NCBI GenBank assembly: GCA_050732575.1
Contig: JBOHRF010000164.1
Coordinates: forward strand, 1 to 10,493
Origin: JBBDWZ01 sp050732575
GTDB taxonomy: Bacteria > Gemmatimonadota > Gemmatimonadetes > Longimicrobiales > RSA9
Length of the DNA stretch: 10,493 nt
Direction: 5' to 3'
The position numbers and the translations under genes were made by a program. Positions 7,122-10,493 of the stretch are shown here, in pieces. Position 1 is the first letter of the stretch. Every line of letters starts with the position of its first letter. Under the pieces are notes generated by a model. That model saw nothing but the letters and a program-made list of their open reading frames with translations. It did not search any database and was not told where the DNA came from.

Positions 7122-7590
7122 TCAAGTATGCAGATCTGCCGCCCCGCTCAACAAGGCGTCATGCACTTCGGCTGCGCGCGGCCGGTGCGCCGGCAGCTTG
7201 GCCAGACACTTGTGCACGAGTTGGGCGAGGGGTGCGTCGACGTCAGCGCGAAGTTGGTCGAGCGGCCGGGGCTCGCGTAGCAGTTGAGCGGCCATCGAGT
7301 CGTGCGCGGAATCGCTATCGAAAGGCGCGCGTCCCGTGAGCAGCTCGTAGGCCAGCACACCGAGCGCGAACACATCCGACTGTTGGGTAGCACCAGCGCC
7401 GCGCACCTGTTCCGGGCTCATGTAGCGGCGATCGCCCACCGTTTGGCCCGGGCGCGTGAGCCGGCGCACCGCGCGCGCGCGTCTCCAGCAATCCGGCCAG
7501 TCCGAAGTCCATGAGCACAGTCAGCAGGACTCTCTCACCCAGAGCATTGCGGATGATGTGCACCGCTTCGTTGAGAGGGTGCGCTACAGG
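7122..7590 (-). pseudogene. remnant of a second Ser/Thr protein kinase, catalytic loop deleted and frameshifted
   Basis: The 3' part (7122 to about 7470) encodes kinase subdomains VIII-XI: LTRPGQTVGDRRYMSPEQV, then SDVFALGVLAYELLTGRAPF, then HKCLAKLPAHRPRAAEV, ending LLSGAADLHT at TGA 7122-7124. Upstream, in another frame (about 7480-7590), lie LNEAVHIIRNALG (helix alpha-E) and VLLTVLMDFGLAGLLET (activation-loop start with DFG). Between these two the HRDLKPEN catalytic loop is missing, a deletion of roughly 25 residues, and the whole N-lobe with the P-loop and Lys is gone. The frames switch at a (CG)6 run (7470-7481); one more CG would restore ETRARAVRRLTRPG. It cannot make an active kinase. 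The wording differs from the neighbouring intact kinase, so it is not a recent copy of it. No TM or TPR follows. Confidence 0.85.
7470..7481. repeat. (CG)6 dinucleotide run at a frameshift site
   Basis: Six CG units lie exactly where the two reading frames of the kinase remnant switch. Adding one unit restores a continuous activation-loop frame, which suggests slippage of the repeat. Confidence 0.6.
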
Positions 7591-7699
7591 TGAGGGCCAG
7601 AAGCGCAACGCGATGGCGTTGCGCGACCGGGCCGGCCAGCGGTGCAGCAGCGCCTTCGATGCGCGGTGCGCCCAGCAGATGCAGGCGAAATGCGGGCAT
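7591..7699 (-). pseudogene. N-terminal remnant resembling a SARP/BTAD-type transcriptional activator
   Basis: From ATG 7699 the frame reads MPAFRLHLLGAPRIEGA, then AAPLAGPVAQRHRVALLAL, before degenerating and stopping at TGA 7535-7537 (54 codons in all). This opening, xxLxLLGxxxxxG then xxxxRxxALLAxLA, is how SARP-family activators and related winged-helix/BTAD/TPR regulators begin: a beta strand, then the first helix of the DNA-binding domain. After about residue 36 the sequence becomes kinase helix alpha-E in another frame, so a deletion has fused the two fragments near 7585-7597. The ATG overlaps the stop of the FAD oxidoreductase gene as TGATG, typical of translational coupling. The ancestral regulator was therefore probably co-transcribed with that enzyme. 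The identification rests on about 36 residues and is tentative. Confidence 0.55.
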
Positions 7700-8850
7700 C
7701 AATGGCTAATGCCGCTGGTTGATTGCGCTGCGCGTCGGGTCTCGGCTGGCTGCGCACTCGATTCGAACACGCCCTTGTGATGGAAGTAGACCATGCTCGC
7801 GGCCGAGCGCATGAGTCGCGTGCCCAACATCAGATCGAAAAGCAGATCGCTCTGGAAGTGATCGAACAGAAAGCGCACCGCGCGCTTGGCGCGAAAGCGC
7901 GGATAGGTGCGCACGAACCATGCGCTCGGATCCTCTCGTTTGCCGCCCAAGAAATCCGCAATCGCGTGACCCGCAGCCATACCGTGCTTCAGCGCCGTGT
8001 GTATGCCGCCCGCCGTCACCGGTGACACCATGCCCGCTGCATCGCCCACCAGCATCACGCGTCGGGCAGCCACCGGAGAGACCACACCACCGCAGGGAAT
8101 CATGCCGGCGCGCACCGAGGCGGGCTCGCGGCGACGGAAGTCGGCCACCGGCGCGATCTTCTCCAGAAACGCTCGCATGGCATCCGTGGGCGTCTGCCGC
8201 TCGCGGCCCATGCGCCGCGCCAGACCAACCTGCACCGTGCCTACACTGGCCACCATCCAGCCGATGTAACCCGGCGCCAGCTTGCGGTCTACAAAACAAT
8301 GCAGACGGTCCGGCTCTTCCATCTCCACACCCGCAAACTCGTATTCCACACCGAACAGAAAGCGCGTGGTCTGCCCCAGACCAAAGGTCTTCGCCACCCG
8401 TGAGCCCGGACCATCCGCTCCCACCAAAAAGCGCGCACTGCCCAGTTCACCGAGATCGAAGCCGCTCTGCGTTCGGTCTGCGCTGCGGAAGGCGTGCTCA
8501 AGCGCAATGCGTGCACCCGCGGCTTGCGCCTGCGCGGCCAGCCAGCGCATCACATTCGGCGTATCGGTGGCCAGGAAGTAGTAGCCAGGAGCGGTGAGAT
8601 CGATGCTGCGCAGATTCGGTGCATAGAGTCGCACACCGTTGATGCGGCGAACCAGTTGGTCCGGCAATCCATCCAGCAACGCAATTTGATCCACCGCATC
8701 TTTCACGATGATGCCCGTGGTGTGCAGCTTCTCACCCACATCCGACTTCTTCTCCAGCACCGTCACACGCATGCCCGCGCGCGCCAGCGCGGTTGCGCAC
8801 GCCAGGCCCGCAAAGCTCGCTCCCACCACCGCACAGTCCAGATTCGTCAC
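7699..8850 (-). CDS. FAD-dependent oxidoreductase, geranylgeranyl-reductase-like family
   Basis: 383 residues if GTG 8850 is used (GTG ACG AAT CTG, giving M-T-N-L-D-C-A-V-V-G). A TTG at 8898 would add 16 residues but has no ribosome site and lies inside a hairpin. Visible motifs are: the N-terminal Rossmann fold AVVGASFAGLACATALARAG (G10, G15; the middle Gly is Ser, as is common in this family), with strand 2 ending TVLEKK; the ATG-like motif FLVGADGPGSRV; and the FAD-ribityl motif RRVMLVGDAAGMVSPVTAGG, followed by HTALKHGMAAGHAIADFL. These fit flavoproteins that reduce isoprenoid chains or hydroxylate and oxidise lipid-like substrates; the true substrate cannot be told. Length (about 380-400) is normal for the family. 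It lies downstream of a decayed copy of itself. Its TGA overlaps the ATG of the SARP-like remnant. It is likely a soluble or peripheral cytoplasmic enzyme. Confidence 0.9.
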   Translation of the reverse strand: MTNLDCAVVGASFAGLACATALARAGMRVTVLEKKSDVGEKLHTTGIIVKDAVDQIALLDGLPDQLVRRINGVRLYAPNLRSIDLTAPGYYFLATDTPNVMRWLAAQAQAAGARIALEHAFRSADRTQSGFDLGELGSARFLVGADGPGSRVAKTFGLGQTTRFLFGVEYEFAGVEMEEPDRLHCFVDRKLAPGYIGWMVASVGTVQVGLARRMGRERQTPTDAMRAFLEKIAPVADFRRREPASVRAGMIPCGGVVSPVAARRVMLVGDAAGMVSPVTAGGIHTALKHGMAAGHAIADFLGGKREDPSAWFVRTYPRFRAKRAVRFLFDHFQSDLLFDLMLGTRLMRSAASMVYFHHKGVFESSAQPAETRRAAQSTSGISH

Positions 8851-8885
8851 GAACCCCCGATTTGATGAGTAGATCAGGATTGCCC

Positions 8886-8926
8886 CTTTGCGAAACAAAG
8901 ATAAACGGACAAATGGATTATCCGTT
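8886..8926 (-). promoter_or_regulatory. two small hairpins in the leader of the FAD oxidoreductase gene
   Basis: CTTTG-CGAAA-CAAAG (8886-8900) and AACGGA-11 nt-TCCGTT (8904-8926) are adjacent perfect short stems, 36-76 bases upstream of GTG 8850. On the reverse strand the second loop contains GATAAT, a -10-like hexamer, but no matching -35 is seen. They may be an operator or a leader structure. The stems are short, so chance is possible. Confidence 0.3.
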
Positions 8927-9085
8927 CACCCTTGTTTTCGGTTTTTGTTCGGGCTATGATCAACCTGTAGTTCACGGGCCCAAGGTGTACCCGGCTCCCC
9001 TCACCGCCCACCCTCCACCATCGCTTATCTGTTTGAATTACGTAGAGTTACACGCCCACAGCGCCATCTCGTTCGGAGCCGGGTC

Positions 9086-9990
9086 GCTCGGATCTTCACA
9101 CTTGCCGCTCAGGAAATCGGCAACGGCATGACCGGCGGCCAGGCCGTGCTTGAGCGCCGTGTGAACACCACCGGCAGTCACCGGCGACACTATACCGGCG
9201 GCATCAGGCACAAGCATCACGCGGCGCGCGGCTACGGGCGAGACCACGCCACCACAGGGAATCTTGCCGCTCGAATGGCAGCAAGCTCCGGAAATCGGCC
9301 ACAGGCGCGATCTTCTGCAATGCTCGTATGACATCCGCGGGTAAAAGCCGACTCGTTGCCCGTGCGCTGCGCCAGGCCCACCTGCACGGTGCCCACTCGC
9401 CACGATCCAGCCGATGTAGCCGGGCGCCAGCTTGCGATCGATGAAGCAATGCAGCCGGTCCGGCTCTTCGATCTCGATACCCTCATACTCCTACTCGACG
9501 CCAAACAGAAAACGTTTGCTCTTAACGAGTCCAAACGTTTTCGCCACGCGCGAGCCTGGACCACCCGAGCCAATCAAATAGCGCGGGCCGCCCCGGCTCA
9601 CCCAAATCGAAACCACGCTTCGTTCGTTGTGCTGCGAGAAATGGCTGCTGATAGGCGATCTCCGCGCCGGACGCTTCCGCCTGCGCGGCCAGCCAGCGTA
9701 CCACGTTGGGCGTGTCCATCGTCAGGAAGTAGTAACCAGGGCGCGATCAGGTCAATGCTGAGCAGATTTGGTGCAGACAGCCGCACACCATTCACGCGCC
9801 GAACCAGTTTCTCCGGCAGATCGTCCACCAACGCGATCTGATCAATCACATTTTGCGATGATACCGGTCGTGTGCAACTTCTCGCCCGCGCCCGCCCTTT
9901 TCTCCAGAACCGCCACACGGAGGCCGCTCGCACCAGCGCCGTGCCGCAGGCCAGGCAAAGCTTGCACCGACTACCAGGCACTCACGTTGT
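9086..9990 (-). pseudogene. decayed, 3'-truncated second copy of the FAD oxidoreductase
   Basis: Pieces in different frames line up in order with the intact gene. They are LVVGASFA (about 9960-9980); VIDQIALVDDLPEKLVRRVN and GVRLSAPNLLSIDLIAP (about 9740-9850); MDTPNVVRWLAAQAEASGAE (about 9719); FDLGEPGRPA; IEEPDRLHCFIDRKLAPGYI (about 9420-9480); LQKIAPVADF; and finally IPCGGVVSPVAARRVMLV through KCEDPS (about 9086-9262). That last 59-residue stretch differs from the intact copy at 7 places, one changing the GD of the FAD motif to PD. There are several single- or double-base indels and an in-frame TAG (9491-9493). The last ~70 residues of the intact protein have no counterpart; the reading runs into unrelated sequence and stops at about 9038. 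Head-to-tail duplication followed by decay explains the layout. Sequencing error cannot be fully excluded, but the stop and truncation argue for real decay. Confidence 0.9.
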
Positions 9991-10186
9991 GCTGTGTACT
10001 CGGCTTCATGGCCTTTCCAGGTCCAATTGCAGCACAATGTTCGGCGCCCAACTGGCGGTGGAAGTGCAGCAAGCACCAGCATAGCGCTGCTCGCCTTTGC
10101 CAGACCGAAAATGGCTCATCGGCCGCCCGCGAGCGGCCAAGACTCGCGCGCGCGCGCGAATAGCACAGTCAAGTTCAGCGCGCATG
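9991..10186. other. non-coding stretch upstream of the FAD pseudogene
   Basis: No reading frame here looks like a gene. It holds a perfect GC stem, GGCCGC-CCGCGA-GCGGCC (10121-10138), with no T-run on either strand, and a (CG)7 run (10145-10158). It may contain the dead promoter of the duplicated oxidoreductase, but no clear element was found. Confidence 0.4.
10145..10158. repeat. (CG)7 dinucleotide run
   Basis: Seven uninterrupted CG units (CGCGCGCGCGCGCG) in non-coding sequence. No function is evident. Confidence 0.6.
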
Positions 10187-10216
10187 GGTCATTGTGACCT
10201 ATTTGCTTGTATACAA
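10187..10216. promoter_or_regulatory. two adjacent palindromes, possible operators
   Basis: GGTCA-TTG-TGACC (10187-10199) and TTGTATACAA (10207-10216, a perfect 10-bp palindrome) lie 7 bases apart and 34-63 bases upstream of the TTGACA element at 10250. Perfect dyads just upstream of a promoter-like element are typical of dimeric regulator sites. The binding factor is not identifiable. The dyads are seen; the role is inference. Confidence 0.35.
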
Positions 10217-10249
10217 TGGCCGCGCGACATTCATGTCCCTTAAAAATCG

Positions 10250-10278
10250 TTGACAACGTGTCATTGTGCCACGATATA
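10250..10278 (+). promoter_or_regulatory. candidate promoter reading toward the ACCGC repeat
   Basis: A perfect -35 TTGACA (10250-10255), a 17-base spacer, then GATATA (10273-10278). An alternative -10, TATATC, overlaps at 10275-10280. The -10 is poor, but the local AT-richness (ACGATATATC) in a GC-rich setting supports it. Transcription would begin inside the microsatellite. Confidence 0.35.
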
Positions 10279-10279
10279 T

Positions 10280-10337
10280 CACCGCACCGCACCGCACCGC
10301 ACCGCACCGCACCGCACCGCACCGCACCGCACCGCAC
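10280..10337. repeat. (ACCGC)n pentanucleotide microsatellite, 11.6 copies
   Basis: A 58-base perfect tract: eleven uninterrupted ACCGC units at 10281-10335, plus flanking partial units. Because 5 is not a multiple of 3, gain or loss of one unit shifts any frame running through it. All three forward frames read the same five-residue cycle, H-R-T-A-P. The tract lies between a promoter-like element and a possible gene start at 10340, so slippage could alter either promoter spacing/leader length or reading frame. Such tracts are classical phase-variation sites in other bacteria; here that is inference. Confidence 0.9.
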
Positions 10338-10339
10338 GG

Positions 10340-10493
10340 GTGGCGGACGGTCACTCCGAGCCAACCGAGGTTGTTATTATCTATCAAGAGGCAATCGAAC
10401 CGCGCGACGGTCCGCCCAACGAAACAGACGTCCGCCTGCACGATCACCTGCGAAAGCTGGTCCTCCAGCGCAGCAACGGGCTTAGTGATGCCG
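10340..10493 (+). CDS. possible hypothetical protein, N-terminal fragment (cut by window edge)
   Basis: From GTG 10340 the frame is open to the window edge. It encodes about 51 residues with protein-like composition: VADGHSEPTEVVIIYQEAIE, then PRDGPPNETDVRLHDHLRK, then LVLQRSNGLSDA. The frame is also open leftward through the ACCGC tract (as repeated HRTAP) back to about 10244, so the real start could be TTG 10250. No ribosome site is convincing. I recognise no family. The reverse strand is also open here, and its codons are slightly richer in G/C at third positions, so the coding strand is not settled. Confidence 0.3.
   Translation, partial: MADGHSEPTEVVIIYQEAIEPRDGPPNETDVRLHDHLRKLVLQRSNGLSDA

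Noticed and set aside
8896..8903. Bacteroidota-type -7 element TATCTTTG on the reverse strand upstream of the FAD gene
   Set aside because: No matching -33 TTTG at 19-21 bases, and the gene content does not suggest Bacteroidota.
9086..9990. Sequencing error as the whole cause of the broken FAD copy
   Set aside because: Indels alone could be errors, but the in-frame TAG, the GD-to-PD change and the missing C-terminus point to genuine decay.
10121..10138. Rho-independent terminator (GGCCGC/GCGGCC stem)
   Set aside because: No T-run follows on either strand and no gene ends beside it.
10280..10337. CRISPR array
   Set aside because: The unit is 5 bases with no spacers; it is a simple-sequence repeat.
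10199..10447. Reverse-strand frame through the ACCGC tract
   Set aside because: It depends on the repeat for much of its length and has no ribosome site or recognisable family. It is kept only as an alternative to the forward partial gene.

Overview
The window looks like chromosomal DNA of a GC-rich, Gram-negative-type soil or environmental bacterium. Gemmatimonadota is the best guess, with Acidobacteriota as the alternative. The main reason is the 948-residue membrane Ser/Thr kinase: its N-lobe wording (GSGGMATVYLARDLRHDRP), single TM helix and very long TPR half match a family greatly expanded in that phylum. The exported M14 peptidase, YWTD propeller, DUF4159 protein and aldolase-like protein fit the same picture. 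No RNA gene, CRISPR array, insertion sequence or integrase was seen.

Layout. 1-941 (-) is the N-terminal third of a secreted M14 zinc carboxypeptidase. 942-1214 is non-coding and holds a 22-bp-period direct repeat. 1215-2111 (-) is an exported six-repeat YWTD beta-propeller, whose start lies inside the loop of a 16-bp perfect inverted repeat. 2177-2884 (-) is a Tat-exported DUF4159 protein. It is divergent from 3094-4080 (+), a secreted HpcH/HpaI-type aldolase homologue whose usual metal-binding Asp appears to be replaced. 4240-7086 (-) is the kinase-TPR receptor, convergent with the aldolase.

7122-7699 (-) is a fossil region. The first ~36 codons of what looks like a SARP/BTAD-type regulator are joined to a broken Ser/Thr kinase that lacks its catalytic loop and carries a frameshift at a (CG)6 run. 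7699-8850 (-) is an intact FAD-dependent oxidoreductase of the geranylgeranyl-reductase type. Its stop codon overlaps the SARP remnant's ATG (TGATG). 9086-9990 (-) is a heavily frameshifted, 3'-truncated second copy of that oxidoreductase. The last ~500 bases hold two palindromes, a TTGACA promoter-like element, an 11.6-copy ACCGC microsatellite, and the beginning of a possible rightward gene cut by the window edge.

Functionally, the left 4 kb encodes proteins that work outside the cytoplasm (peptidase, propeller, DUF4159, aldolase-like), each with its own export signal. The right 6 kb is a signalling and redox region shaped by duplication, deletion and repeat slippage. No complete novel multi-gene system could be demonstrated. 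The most unusual items are the truncated regulator-kinase fossil behind the oxidoreductase, the microsatellite beside a promoter-like element, and the catalytically altered secreted aldolase.
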